Shown: positions 1 to 8,394, counted from the stretch's first letter. The stretch: 64,000 bases of DNA from an uncultured Vampirovibrio sp. (GCA_910578465.1 CAJTPW010000006.1:62001-126000), one strand, 5' to 3'. Numbers and translations are program-made. The notes: generated by a model not told the origin, from the letters alone.

Positions 1-216
1 TAACAGCATAACAATAAAGAACCATTTTTTGCCAAGCACACGTTTAACATTTGTGGCGCCCGTGGAACCTGAACCTACTTCTCTTATATCTTGTCCTGTT
101 TTTGATTTAACAATTAAATATCCTGTTGGAATTGAGCCTATTAAATAGGAAAAAGCCGCTATCATCAAGGCTTTTGAGATTATTGTTATTGTAATCATAA
201 ATACGTTTTCAATCAT
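1..216 (-). CDS. plsY: Glycerol-3-phosphate acyltransferase PlsY (partial, N-terminal 72 residues)
   Basis: PlsY transfers an acyl group from acyl-phosphate to glycerol-3-phosphate at the membrane, the first step of phospholipid synthesis. The visible 72 codons start with a hydrophobic segment, followed by the family signature SYLIGSIPTGYL and the loop GSGSTGATNVKRVLG, which carries the conserved Gly/Ser/Asn residues of the active site. The frame is open to the window edge, so the C-terminal two thirds are missing. The start ATG lies two bases after the stop of der, so the two genes are probably co-transcribed and translationally coupled. Assignment is firm from the two motifs. Confidence 0.93.
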   Translation of the reverse strand, partial: MIENVFMITITIISKALMIAAFSYLIGSIPTGYLIVKSKTGQDIREVGSGSTGATNVKRVLGKKWFFIVMLL

Positions 217-218
217 CT

Positions 219-1547
219 TTATTTATTATCCTTTTCTTTCTTTTCCCTGAATGAAATTCTAATCGGTGTGCCAAAGAACCCGAAAGCCTCCCTGAGCTTC
301 TTCAAGAGATATCGTTTGTATGAATCTTTAATTAAATCTTTGTTGTTTACAAAAAGAACGAATGTCGGCGGTTTTGCCTTAACCTGAGTTGAATAGTAGA
401 CTTTTGCAAACTTGCCTTTAATTGAATTTGGCGGGTTCAGGGCAATTGCCTCATTTATAACCTTATTTAAAAGGCCTGTTTGAACTCTTTTGTTTCTCTG
501 TTCCGCCACCTCAAGAGCCGTATCAAAAATTTGATTCAGGCGCTGTCCTGTTTTTGCACTTATAAAGATTTTTTTTGCGTAGTTTAAAAACGGAGCATCT
601 TCTTCCACCTGCTTTTCAAGTTTATGAGTCTGGACATTTTTAATTAAATCCCATTTGTTAAAAGCGACAATAAGGCCGCAGCCTGCTTCTTCAACGGTTT
701 GAGCTATTTTTTTATCTTGATCCGTCAGGCCTTCGGTTGCATCTACAACCAGAAGCGCAACATCGGCTTCCCGAATTGCTCTTATGGCGCGGTCTACGGC
801 AAACGCTTCAACGCCGTAATCCACTTTGGATTTTTTCCTTATTCCTGCGGTATCAACCAGAATAAAGTCATTATCGTTATAAATAACCTCTGAATTTATT
901 GTATCCCTTGTGGTGCCTGAAACAGGAGACACTATTGCACGGTTTTCATTTAATAAATTATTTAAAATAGAGCTTTTTCCTGCGTTTGGCTTGCCCACAA
1001 TCGCAATTTTTACTGCACCGTCACCCTCTTCCTCATCAGGTTTTTTTTCAAGATCTTTTGTGATTTTATCCAAAAGGTCACCAACGCCGCCTGAGCCGTG
1101 GAGTGCCGATACTGCGTGCGGTTCGCCGATACCAAGAGCGTAAAAATCTGAGGTGTTGCCGATTTCAGACATTGAATCAACCTTATTTGCAACAAGGATA
1201 ACCTCTTTGCCTGATTGTCTTAAAATGTTTGCGATGTCCGTATCGTACGGAGAAAGTCCTGCTTTTGCATCCACTACAAAAAGAATGGTGTCAGCTTCTT
1301 CAACGGCAAGTTTTGCCTGATTAAAAATGTTGGTCACAAATTCATCTTCATCATTTGTCACAATGCCGCCCGTGTCAATTAAAACGAACTCTTTAGACTG
1401 CCAGACGGCGTCAAAATAAATTCTATCGCGCGTGACACCAGGCATATCATCAACAATAGAGCGTCTTTCGCCCAAAATTCTGTTTATCAGGGTGGATTTT
1501 CCGACATTTGGCCTTCCGACAACGGCCACAAATTTACTCTTTTTCAT
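219..1547 (-). CDS. der: Ribosome-associated GTPase Der (EngA)
   Basis: Der is an essential GTPase that helps mature the 50S ribosomal subunit. It has the hallmark of two tandem GTP-binding domains: the first with GRPNVGKST near residues 12-20 and DTGG (G3), the second with GKPNAGKSS near residue 185, DTAG and NKWD. A KH-like C-terminal domain follows, ending in a lysine-rich tail. At 442 residues it has normal length. The start ATG is the first in the frame. It heads a der-plsY operon on the minus strand. A minus-strand TACAAT hexamer (about 1555-1560) just upstream may be its -10 box. Confidence 0.97.
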   Translation of the reverse strand: MKKSKFVAVVGRPNVGKSTLINRILGERRSIVDDMPGVTRDRIYFDAVWQSKEFVLIDTGGIVTNDEDEFVTNIFNQAKLAVEEADTILFVVDAKAGLSPYDTDIANILRQSGKEVILVANKVDSMSEIGNTSDFYALGIGEPHAVSALHGSGGVGDLLDKITKDLEKKPDEEEGDGAVKIAIVGKPNAGKSSILNNLLNENRAIVSPVSGTTRDTINSEVIYNDNDFILVDTAGIRKKSKVDYGVEAFAVDRAIRAIREADVALLVVDATEGLTDQDKKIAQTVEEAGCGLIVAFNKWDLIKNVQTHKLEKQVEEDAPFLNYAKKIFISAKTGQRLNQIFDTALEVAEQRNKRVQTGLLNKVINEAIALNPPNSIKGKFAKVYYSTQVKAKPPTFVLFVNNKDLIKDSYKRYLLKKLREAFGFFGTPIRISFREKKEKDNK

Positions 1548-1642
1548 AGCTTTTATTGTACCATGGAAGTTTTGAAAAATTGCGGTTTTTTGTTTTATGG
1601 TTTTTGATTGTTATGGTAAGATAGAAAAATACATAGATTGTA

Positions 1643-1768
1643 CAGGGCGAAATATGATAACACGGTGAAGGGACCGTAAAAGAGGCTTGTTTAGGGACTA
1701 TTAGGATTTGCGAATTAACCCAATAACGGGATCGTGTCCCTGAGTCGTGTTATCATATGAAGCCTGCT
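1643..1768 (+). ncRNA. Structured RNA-like element, copy A
   Basis: This non-coding segment shares about 38 of 44 bases of its core with a second segment between groES and groEL (62782-62898), in the same orientation. The outer 13-bp stem is perfect (1652-1664 with 1746-1758). An inner stem pairs AGGGAC (1669-1674) with GTCCCT (1736-1741), and CCGT (1674-1677) can pair with ACGG (1726-1729), sharing C1674 with it. In copy B the outer stem has a different sequence but still pairs perfectly, which indicates RNA structure. Strand is inferred from the groE copy. It matches no riboswitch or ribozyme consensus I can recall. It could be an sRNA, a cis-regulator or a small mobile palindromic element. 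Confidence 0.6.
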
Positions 1769-1981
1769 AAGTCTAACAATCTCTCAAAAATTTGGCATAA
1801 AAAATGTGAGCCCTCAAAATCTTTTTTATCCCGCCCAAAATTTTTATATCGCAACCCCGAATAAAGATGGCAGGTGGTTTTGCTGACTCACATTATTATC
1901 TTAACCTATATTACACATGCTTTTATCGCATAAAAGAATTAGCCTTAAAGTATTACTTTAAAACCCTTGTTGGAAGCGCGC
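1769..1981. other. Gene-free stretch downstream of tcdA
   Basis: Between the structured element and the tcdA stop codon I see AT-rich sequence with a short palindrome (TTAAAGTATTACTTTAA near 1945) but no convincing gene, RNA or terminator. A 72-codon open frame on the plus strand has no ribosome site and no recognisable motif. Confidence 0.4.
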
Positions 1982-2776
1982 TTAAGATTTCAAATTTAAA
2001 AAATTATTGTAACAACTTTTTAATATATGATTTGCCATTAAGTACCCCGCAACCGCAGGAACTACGGGCGTTGAAGCAGGGGTAAATTTTGTATATTCTA
2101 CACTTTTTCCATTTCCCGTATCAACCGTCTCCAGAGTGCTTATTTTTCTTTCATTGTGTGCTTTTTCGCTGCTTGAAACAACCGTAAGCCCTTCTTCTGT
2201 TTCTGCGTATTTTTTAAGCTTATTTAAAACGTTTTTCACAAAACTGTCCTTTGCGCCTCCAAGAGCTTTAATTTCTGAAATATCCGCGACAAATAGTTTT
2301 GTCGCATCCATTCTGTTTCCTGCCCCGAGAGAAGAGACGATTTTTATCCCGTTTTCTTTTGCAAGCTTTATAAGTTCAATCTTTGATTTAACTGTATCAA
2401 TCGCATCAACAATAAAATCCACACTGTTAAGTGTAAAATTCCCGCTAAAGACTTTTGGCGCGACTTCTTTGCTGAAAAACCCGTCATAAACTTGCACCTG
2501 AATATCAGGGTTAATATCAAGAAGTCTTTCTTTAAAAACTTCCGTCTTTTTCTTGCCTGCGGTTGAATTCAGGGCAATAAGCTGGCGATTGATATTAGAC
2601 TTACTTACTGTATCAAAATCTACAATTAAAAAATGACCGACCCCGGCTCTTGCTAAGGCCTCAAGTGCAAAACCGCCGACTCCTCCAAGCCCAAACACAG
2701 CAATTTTAAGCCCGAAAAGGTGTTTTTGGAAATCTTTGCCCCAGTATAATTCATTTCTTGAAAAAGTGCCGTCCAT
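1982..2776 (-). CDS. tcdA: tRNA threonylcarbamoyladenosine dehydratase (TcdA/CsdL-like E1 family)
   Basis: The protein belongs to the ThiF/MoeB/E1 ATP-dependent activating family. The N-terminal Rossmann motif is GLGGVGG, followed by an acidic VDFDTV strand that binds ATP ribose and then NINRQ, both typical of this family. Downstream, VDAIDTVKSK and the catalytic-region SSLGAGNRMD match TcdA, which cyclises the t6A37 base of ANN-decoding tRNAs to ct6A. About 264 residues is close to E. coli TcdA. I chose the ATG at 2776, because the twelve upstream codons begin at a TTG and are unlike the family. It is transcribed toward der. Confidence 0.85.
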   Translation of the reverse strand: MDGTFSRNELYWGKDFQKHLFGLKIAVFGLGGVGGFALEALARAGVGHFLIVDFDTVSKSNINRQLIALNSTAGKKKTEVFKERLLDINPDIQVQVYDGFFSKEVAPKVFSGNFTLNSVDFIVDAIDTVKSKIELIKLAKENGIKIVSSLGAGNRMDATKLFVADISEIKALGGAKDSFVKNVLNKLKKYAETEEGLTVVSSSEKAHNERKISTLETVDTGNGKSVEYTKFTPASTPVVPAVAGYLMANHILKSCYNNFLNLKS

Positions 2777-2823
2777 AAACAAAGGTATACAATAAACACT
2801 CGTGCAATTCAATTTTATGAAGC

Positions 2824-2851
2824 TTGATTTTTGTAGCTCATATGCTACAAT
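2824..2851 (+). promoter_or_regulatory. Promoter with palindromic operator for the toxin-antitoxin pair
   Basis: TTGATT (2824-2829) and TACAAT (2846-2851) are spaced by 16 bases. The spacer holds a 7-bp inverted repeat, TTGTAGC-TCATAT-GCTACAA (2831-2850), a likely operator for the downstream HTH antitoxin. The -10 box ends six bases before the toxin ATG, so the mRNA is probably leaderless. No Shine-Dalgarno sequence is present. Confidence 0.6.
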
Positions 2852-2857
2852 TATTTT

Positions 2858-3184
2858 ATGAAAGAAATTATTTATTACCAGTGTGAAAATGGCAAAATTC
2901 CTTATTTTGAATGGTATAAATCTCTAGATAAAAGTTTAAGAATTATTATAGATAAAAGAATTTTAAAAGTTGAAAGAGGTCTGTATGGTGATTATAAAAG
3001 ATTATCTGAAGATTTATATGAACTTAAATTTTCTAACGGGTTAAGAATTTATTTCACAGAAAAGAATGATGTAATTATTTTACTTTTAAATGGCGGGAAT
3101 AAGTCAAAACAAAGTAAAGACATAGAGATGGCACAAAACTATATTGTTGAGCTTAATAAAAGGATGAAAACCAATGGCGAATAA
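2858..3184 (+). CDS. RelE/HigB-type toxin (phage Gp49-like family)
   Basis: This 108-residue protein resembles the Gp49-like/HigB group of RelE-superfamily mRNA interferases, which cleave mRNA at the ribosome. Visible signs are the opening KEIIYY strand, the GKIPYFEWYKSLD helix, then LSEDLYELKFSNGLRIYF and the ending LLLNGGNKSKQSKDIEMA, a common signature of killer proteins in this group. It overlaps the downstream HTH gene by 11 bases, giving the toxin-first order typical of these modules. The start is placed directly after a promoter, suggesting leaderless translation. Confidence 0.85.
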   Translation: MKEIIYYQCENGKIPYFEWYKSLDKSLRIIIDKRILKVERGLYGDYKRLSEDLYELKFSNGLRIYFTEKNDVIILLLNGGNKSKQSKDIEMAQNYIVELNKRMKTNGE

Positions 3185-3509
3185 AAAAGAAACCTTACTA
3201 AGTACATTTCCAAAACATCAAGACAGTTTTAAGCAACAGTTAAAAGAAGATAAGGAATATGCTTCAATGTGGCTTGAGAGCATATTACAGGATTATTCCG
3301 ACACAAAAGATGTTAATGAACTTGTTTATAGTCTAAAGCCTTTAATAGAAGCTAATTATACGATTTGCGAATTTGCAAAATTTATTGGAATTCACAGAAT
3401 TACGCTCTATAAAATATTTTCAAGAAAAATGACTCCAAGCATTGAAATTTTGCATAAAATTTTTTTGGGTCTCGGGTATGAATTAAAATTATCCGTAAGC
3501 AAGCTATGA
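3174..3509 (+). CDS. HTH antitoxin of a Gp49-like toxin-antitoxin pair
   Basis: The 111-residue protein carries a C-terminal helix-turn-helix (about residues 65-105: YTICEFAKFIGIHRITLYKIF, then a helix with SIEILHKIFLGLGYELKL) typical of the HI1420-like addiction module antidotes. It should neutralise the upstream toxin and repress the shared promoter, probably at the palindrome at 2831-2850. It overlaps the toxin gene by 11 bases. Its stop lies seven bases before the convergent permease gene on the other strand. Confidence 0.85.
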   Translation: MANKKETLLSTFPKHQDSFKQQLKEDKEYASMWLESILQDYSDTKDVNELVYSLKPLIEANYTICEFAKFIGIHRITLYKIFSRKMTPSIEILHKIFLGLGYELKLSVSKL

Positions 3510-3515
3510 TGAATT

Positions 3516-4355
3516 TTACCCCTTCACGGCGCCTTCGGTAGAGCCTTGAATGAAATATCTTTGCAAAGAGACAAAGAAAACGACAATAGGAATGATTGAA
3601 ATCATCGAACCTGCTGCAATGAGCCTGTAGTTTGCGCTGAATGCTCCCTGAAGGTCGTTTATCCCGACAGGTAGAGTGTATAAGGTGTCTTTTGTTAAGA
3701 TAATGCTCGGCCATAAAAATTCGCCCCAGCTTCCAATGAAGGTAAATATTGCAAGTACGGCAAGCGAAGGTTTTATAAGGGGTAAGAGTACCTTAAAGAA
3801 TATTTGAAGCGAGTTACACCCGTCAATAACTGCGGATTCTTCAAGTTCCTTTGGGATGGCGAGGAACGCTTGACGTAAAAGGAAAATTCCAAAAGCATTT
3901 ACGGCAAACGGCAAAATGAGTCCCAAATACCCCTGAAAATTGCTGTAAGAATCCACAAGGTTTAATTTCAGGGTGATAATGTATATGGGAAGCATAATGG
4001 CTTGAAAAGGCACCATAATTGTAGCCAAAATTCCAAAGAATACAAGGTTTTTGCCGCCAAAGTTCATACGTGCCAGGGGGTATGCGGCAAGGGCAGAGAA
4101 TATTAAATTTAAAATAACGGTGAAAAAGGCCACAATAAAGCTGTTTACGGCATACCCGATTATTGGAACGAGCGCCAGAACAAGCTTAAAGTTTTCAAAA
4201 GTAAAATCCTCGGGGATAAAAACGGGCGGATACTGGAAAATGTTTTCCATAGGGCCCTTTAGGGCGGTTGATGTTAACCATAAAAAGGGCAAAAGACAAA
4301 GAAAACAAACCGATATTAAAATTATATGAATTAAAAAACCTTTAAAATGTCGCAT
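3516..4355 (-). CDS. Sugar-type ABC transporter permease (MalG/LacG-like)
   Basis: This is an inner-membrane permease of the carbohydrate uptake type 1 family. Six hydrophobic segments are visible, and the EAA loop that docks the ATPase reads EESAVIDGCNSLQIFF followed by LPLIKPSLAV. The ending, with Q-RYFIQGSTEGAVKG, is the classic MalG-family C-terminus. I use the ATG at 4355, which follows a GGGAGAAG ribosome site; a longer frame would run back through the end of the partner permease. It is 17 bases downstream of that partner. No binding protein or ATPase gene is in the window, so the substrate cannot be given. Confidence 0.92.
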   Translation of the reverse strand: MRHFKGFLIHIILISVCFLCLLPFLWLTSTALKGPMENIFQYPPVFIPEDFTFENFKLVLALVPIIGYAVNSFIVAFFTVILNLIFSALAAYPLARMNFGGKNLVFFGILATIMVPFQAIMLPIYIITLKLNLVDSYSNFQGYLGLILPFAVNAFGIFLLRQAFLAIPKELEESAVIDGCNSLQIFFKVLLPLIKPSLAVLAIFTFIGSWGEFLWPSIILTKDTLYTLPVGINDLQGAFSANYRLIAAGSMISIIPIVVFFVSLQRYFIQGSTEGAVKG

Positions 4356-4372
4356 AAACTTCTCCCAACCCG

Positions 4373-5242
4373 TTACAATCCGTATTTTTTCCGCTCGAAA
4401 CAAAGGATGTTTATGATTGAAAACACCATAACAATTAACAAAAGGACAACACAAGCAGCTGAAGCAAGCCCTATATCAAGGTTTTCAAAAGCGCGTTCAT
4501 AGATATAATATACCATTGTTTTGGTTGAATCCAAAGGTCCGCCTTTTGTCATAACATATATTTCAACAAAAACCTTGAGTGCAGAAATGGCTGAAATTGT
4601 TGAAACAAGAGCAATTGTTGGCATTAAATGCGGGACGGATACTGTCATATGTTTTTGAAATTCGTTTGCGCCGTCAATTTCGGCCGCCTCATAAAGCTCT
4701 TTGGGTACGCTCATTAACGAGGCAAGGTATATCATCATATAATATCCAACGCCCTTAAATATTGTAACCATTGCAACAGATGTCATTGCAACTTTCGGGC
4801 TTGAAAGCCAGTCTATTGCAGGGAGGTTTAAAACTTCCATAAAGTAGTTTAAAAGGCCGTTTGGCGCATAGAGCCACTTAAAAGCAATCGCAACAACAAC
4901 AATTGAAACAACAACTGGAAGGTAGATTATAAGCTTGTATAAGGTTTTACCTCTGATTTTCTGGTTTATTAAAATAGCAAGAAACAGCGGAAATATAACA
5001 AGAAAAGGTGTTGTAAGCAAAAGAAAATAAAATGTGTTCAGGATTGATTTTATAAAAAGAGGTGAAGATATAAGCGCTTTATAATTTGAAAGTGTTCCAA
5101 ACGCAGGGTTATAGATATCTTTTGAATAATCCTGAAAACTGTAGATTATGGTTTGGAAAAATGGTATGAAAAAAAATACTGCAAGAAGTATCAGTGCAGG
5201 CAGTAAAAATAAATACGGTGTAATTTTCCAATTTGTCCGCAT
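4373..5242 (-). CDS. Sugar-type ABC transporter permease (MalF/UgpA-like)
   Basis: This is the partner of the downstream MalG-like permease. The 289-residue protein has an N-terminal membrane segment (PYLFLLPALILLAVFFFIP), the typical SFQDYS periplasmic loop, and the EAA loop YEAAEIDGANEFQKH followed by VPHLMPTIALV. Together the pair should form the transmembrane channel of a carbohydrate or sugar-phosphate importer. The operon would start at this gene on the minus strand. The solute-binding protein and ATPase must be encoded elsewhere, or a shared MsmK-type ATPase is used. Confidence 0.93.
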   Translation of the reverse strand: MRTNWKITPYLFLLPALILLAVFFFIPFFQTIIYSFQDYSKDIYNPAFGTLSNYKALISSPLFIKSILNTFYFLLLTTPFLVIFPLFLAILINQKIRGKTLYKLIIYLPVVVSIVVVAIAFKWLYAPNGLLNYFMEVLNLPAIDWLSSPKVAMTSVAMVTIFKGVGYYMMIYLASLMSVPKELYEAAEIDGANEFQKHMTVSVPHLMPTIALVSTISAISALKVFVEIYVMTKGGPLDSTKTMVYYIYERAFENLDIGLASAACVVLLLIVMVFSIINILCFERKKYGL

Positions 5243-5328
5243 AGTTTTAATAATAATTCAAACGATACTAAAATTAACCCCCTAAATGCCCGATTTCATC
5301 CTGATGGGCGGTTTTTGCAATAAAATAT

Positions 5329-5356
5329 TTAACAATTTGTAAAAAAGTGTTATAAT
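5329..5356 (+). promoter_or_regulatory. Sigma70-type promoter of the 73-residue orphan
   Basis: TTAACA (5329-5334) and TATAAT (5351-5356) are separated by 16 bases. The implied transcript starts about 50 bases before the ATG at 5416. Confidence 0.6.
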
Positions 5357-5415
5357 AGTAGCAAGAAAATCTGTATTTTGGGTTTATATAATTGTGTAAT
5401 AAGGGAAGTGCCATT

Positions 5416-5637
5416 ATGATAGAACCGATTTCTTGTAATTCAGGAAAGAGAAGATTGAATTTCACAGGCAGTGAGGCCAATTTTAAAGGTGCAAATGCAG
5501 CTGCATCTGGCGGCATGCTTTTAGACGGCAGAAATACCAGAGAAGATTACAACACTGTAGTAAAAGATGTTGTGAATACTCAGGCGCAGTTTACAAGCGA
5601 CGGCACCACAGGCGCTATGCTGAACAAACTTGCGTAA
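5416..5637 (+). CDS. Small orphan protein with FTG/FKG motif
   Basis: I do not recognise this 73-residue protein. It is soluble, with a low-complexity middle (GANAAASGG) and an N-terminal pair of short motifs, NFTGSEANFKG. Other orphan proteins in the window have comparable Phe-Gly motifs near the start (ISFGSMF in the protein at 50485-51102). The ATG at 5416 is preceded by GGGAAG. A near-consensus promoter stands 60 bases upstream, so it is likely expressed. It is monocistronic, facing the convergent glycosyltransferase gene. It could be a surface or secreted small protein of the lineage, but no signal peptide is visible. Confidence 0.6.
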   Translation: MIEPISCNSGKRRLNFTGSEANFKGANAAASGGMLLDGRNTREDYNTVVKDVVNTQAQFTSDGTTGAMLNKLA

Positions 5638-5705
5638 TTTATAAATGAATTCAGGGCAGAAATTACGAAAGTATCCATAAGATACATGGCGGTTTTATGC
5701 GGATA

Positions 5706-6767
5706 TTATTTTACAAATAGAGATTTAAAGGCTCTTTTAATTGTATAAAAATCGATGGAAAAGATGATTGAAAATATCATCTTTTTTACATTTAGAGGGT
5801 TAAACTTTTCGCAAAAATAAGAGTAATTTTTAAATATAAATCTTAAGATATCAAACCTTATTCTTTTGTTATACCCGACATAAAGCTTTATACAATCAGG
5901 CTTTAAGTATCTGAAGTTTCCTATAACAGGGTTTGCACTTGATAAATTTGTTTTATGGCGTCTGTATGCGAATAATGGTGCTGAAATTAAGGCAGAGCCT
6001 CCAATAAGGTGCAAAAATGTAAATGCAATTTTATCTGCGCCTTTTATCCAATCCGATGGTGTCGGATATTTTAAAAGAAAATCTGCGGCAGATTTTCTCA
6101 TCATAGCGGAAGTTGTAGGCCCCCAGGCCCAATTTCCGAATTTACAGGATTTATTGTCCAATACCTTAACATCAAAATTTTCAGAACTTTCTTTGAGGTT
6201 GAAAATTTCTTCTTCATTTTTTAAATGTGTTGTAAAATCGGAGTTTTTATATCCGCTTGAAGCAAGGGAAACAAGCGAATGCACGACCGAATTTTCATCA
6301 ATTTCAAATTGTGCACAGGATGTAAATGCTACGGAAGTTTCCATATGGGTTTGCAGGTGGCACATTAAATAATCCGGCATTAAAACATCGTCTGCATCTA
6401 CAAGGCAGATAAATTCCCCTGTTGCAATTTTTAATCCTTCCAAAAAGGATCCGAATTGTCCCAGATTTTTTAAGTTGTGAATAACCTTATATTTTTCCTT
6501 TGAAATCTTAATTGTGCCTGCTTTTTTATCCGTATTGTCCAGAAAGCGAAACATTTTATTTATAAAATTATCGGAAATTAAAGAGTCCAAAAATTCTTTT
6601 GTTTCATCAAATGAAGCATCGTTTACGATTATTACTTCAAAATTTTTATATGTCTGGTTTTCAATTGAATTAATTAAATCGGGCAGGTATTTTGCAAGGT
6701 TAAAACAGGTAATAATAATGCTTACCTTTGGTTTTTTTAATATACCGTCTTTTAGGAAACTTTGCAT
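5706..6767 (-). CDS. Family 2 glycosyltransferase
   Basis: The GT-A fold signature is clear: KVSIIITCFNLAKYLPDLI near residue 14, EVIIVNDASFDET near residue 48, and the metal-binding LVDADDVL near residue 122. It uses a nucleotide sugar to extend a cell-surface glycan, in the cytoplasm at the membrane. At 353 residues it holds a GT2 domain plus a C-terminal extension of about 120 residues without a clear membrane anchor. The acceptor and sugar cannot be read from the sequence. It stands alone between unrelated genes, not in a polysaccharide cluster. Confidence 0.9.
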   Translation of the reverse strand: MQSFLKDGILKKPKVSIIITCFNLAKYLPDLINSIENQTYKNFEVIIVNDASFDETKEFLDSLISDNFINKMFRFLDNTDKKAGTIKISKEKYKVIHNLKNLGQFGSFLEGLKIATGEFICLVDADDVLMPDYLMCHLQTHMETSVAFTSCAQFEIDENSVVHSLVSLASSGYKNSDFTTHLKNEEEIFNLKESSENFDVKVLDNKSCKFGNWAWGPTTSAMMRKSAADFLLKYPTPSDWIKGADKIAFTFLHLIGGSALISAPLFAYRRHKTNLSSANPVIGNFRYLKPDCIKLYVGYNKRIRFDILRFIFKNYSYFCEKFNPLNVKKMIFSIIFSIDFYTIKRAFKSLFVK

Positions 6768-6819
6768 AAATTGATTTTAGCATATTTTATTATCCTTGCC
6801 AAAATTTTTGCGCTAAAAT

Positions 6820-8109
6820 ATGCTTATGAAAAAGCGTTCTATAGTTTTTACATTTTTAATTTTTCTTTTTTTGATGGCAGTTTTTATTTTCACACCATGC
6901 GCTGCAAAAACTTCGAATAATCAAAACGAAATCAATTCAAAAGAAGAAGTTCAAGCGCCCGTCAGCACATATACAACATCAGGCGAAGGCATTGTAAAAA
7001 GGATAGATTATGACTATGCGGAAAAAACGGATAACCCTGAAGAAATTTCAAAACAGATTGTTACAGTAAAGATTACAAAGGGCGAATTTAAGGGCAAGGA
7101 AAAGATAACAGAAAATTTAATGACGGGAAACCCCGCCTATGAAGTTTTTTTGAAAGAGGGAGACAGGGTTATTCTTATGATGGAATCGTTTTCTTCTTCG
7201 CCAAAAAACATTGATGAAGTCGATATTTTTATAACGGATATTAAAAGGATAGGGACAGTTTATCTTTACACGGGGCTTTTTGTTCTCTTTCTAATCCTGA
7301 TTGGAAGAAAAAAAGGCTTAATGAGCCTTATATCGATAATTATTACCGTTCTTTTAATATTTTTAATCTTTGTGCCCTTTGTTCTTTGGGGAATATCACC
7401 CATTATAGCGGCGCTCATAATATCCGTTCTTTCCACCGTTGCAACGATGTATCTTGTTGCAGGGGTCAATTCAAAGACAAATGCGGCGGTTTTGGGAACA
7501 GTTTTAAGCCTTGTTTTTGCAAGCGCACTTGCACTGCTTGCCGTTAAAACGGGACATTTAACGGGTTTTATGGGTGAAGAAAGCGTATTTTTATATACAC
7601 AAAGACCCGATTTAAGCTTTACGGGGATTTTAGCCGCCTCTATTATTATCGCGGCCCTTGGTGCTCTTATGGATGTTGCCGTTTCGATTGCAAGTACGAT
7701 TAATGAAATTCATCTGACGGATAAAAACCTTGGCATGATGGCGCTTTTTAAATCAGGCATGAATGTCGGGCGCGATATTATTGGAACAATGGCAAACACT
7801 TTGATTCTGGTCTATCTTGGAAGTGCAATGCCCCTTGTACTTCTGGCTTCAAATATTGATACGGAAAAATTTTTCAATCTTAATCAGGTTTCAAGTGAAA
7901 TATTATCGGCACTAACGGGAAGCATTTCTCTTCTTGCCTGCGTTCCTTTGACTGCCATTATGGCAGCGTATATGGTAAAAAGAAATAACCTTCATCCTGC
8001 AGAAATGTTTTTTAAACTGCTAAAAGAGCTTTCTTATAAAATATTTGGCAGGCTACCATTTCTTAAAGATAAAGAAAACCGCAAGGATGATGAAAAGAAA
8101 GCCGATTAA
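6820..8109 (+). CDS. YibE/F family membrane protein
   Basis: The 429-residue protein has an N-terminal signal or membrane segment (about residues 6-24), an extracytoplasmic domain to about residue 140 with a beta-rich GEGIVKRI region, and then seven or more hydrophobic segments. This layout and the motifs RKKGLMSLISIIITV and LGALMDVAVSIAS are characteristic of the YibE/F family (Pfam YibE_F), whose function is unknown; a transport role has been proposed. Either ATG at 6820 or the one at 6826 could start it; neither has a clear ribosome site. Its 3' end overlaps the convergent small membrane protein gene by 57 bases. Confidence 0.85.
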   Translation: MLMKKRSIVFTFLIFLFLMAVFIFTPCAAKTSNNQNEINSKEEVQAPVSTYTTSGEGIVKRIDYDYAEKTDNPEEISKQIVTVKITKGEFKGKEKITENLMTGNPAYEVFLKEGDRVILMMESFSSSPKNIDEVDIFITDIKRIGTVYLYTGLFVLFLILIGRKKGLMSLISIIITVLLIFLIFVPFVLWGISPIIAALIISVLSTVATMYLVAGVNSKTNAAVLGTVLSLVFASALALLAVKTGHLTGFMGEESVFLYTQRPDLSFTGILAASIIIAALGALMDVAVSIASTINEIHLTDKNLGMMALFKSGMNVGRDIIGTMANTLILVYLGSAMPLVLLASNIDTEKFFNLNQVSSEILSALTGSISLLACVPLTAIMAAYMVKRNNLHPAEMFFKLLKELSYKIFGRLPFLKDKENRKDDEKKAD

Positions 8110-8394
8110 ATAATTCCATTTGAATCCTTCTTTTAAATAAAGCGCTGAAAACACAACAAAAACGGTTAAAGTTATAACTTCTTGAATGGTTTTAAGCTGA
8201 TAGGCATTATAAACCTCGTAGCCAATTCTGTTGGCAGGAACCTGAAAACAGTATTCAAAAAATGCTATGCCCCAGCTTATTAAAATAACGGCAATTAAAG
8301 CGCTTGATTTAAACTTCAAATGCCCGTACCATGCAAACGTCATAAAAACGTTTGAAATTAAAAGTAAAACTATGGGTAAAATTGCTTTAAACAT
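8053..8394 (-). CDS. DMT-like small membrane protein (DUF486 family)
   Basis: The protein has 113 residues and four predicted membrane helices, with the DUF486/COG3169 hallmarks FMTFAWYGHLKF near residue 18, SWGIAFFEYCFQVPANRIGY in the middle and a final LYLKEGFKWNYLIGF. The family is related to drug/metabolite transporters, but its substrate is unknown. It is convergent with the YibE/F gene and overlaps its 3' end. It stands alone on its strand. Confidence 0.88.
   Translation of the reverse strand: MFKAILPIVLLLISNVFMTFAWYGHLKFKSSALIAVILISWGIAFFEYCFQVPANRIGYEVYNAYQLKTIQEVITLTVFVVFSALYLKEGFKWNYLIGFLFIILAVFFIFKKW

Noticed and set aside
2136..2489. Plus-strand frame of 117 codons opposite tcdA
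   Set aside because: Shadow of the TcdA coding sequence, no ribosome site or motif.
4051..4329. Plus-strand frame opposite the MalG-like permease
   Set aside because: Antisense shadow of a clear permease gene.
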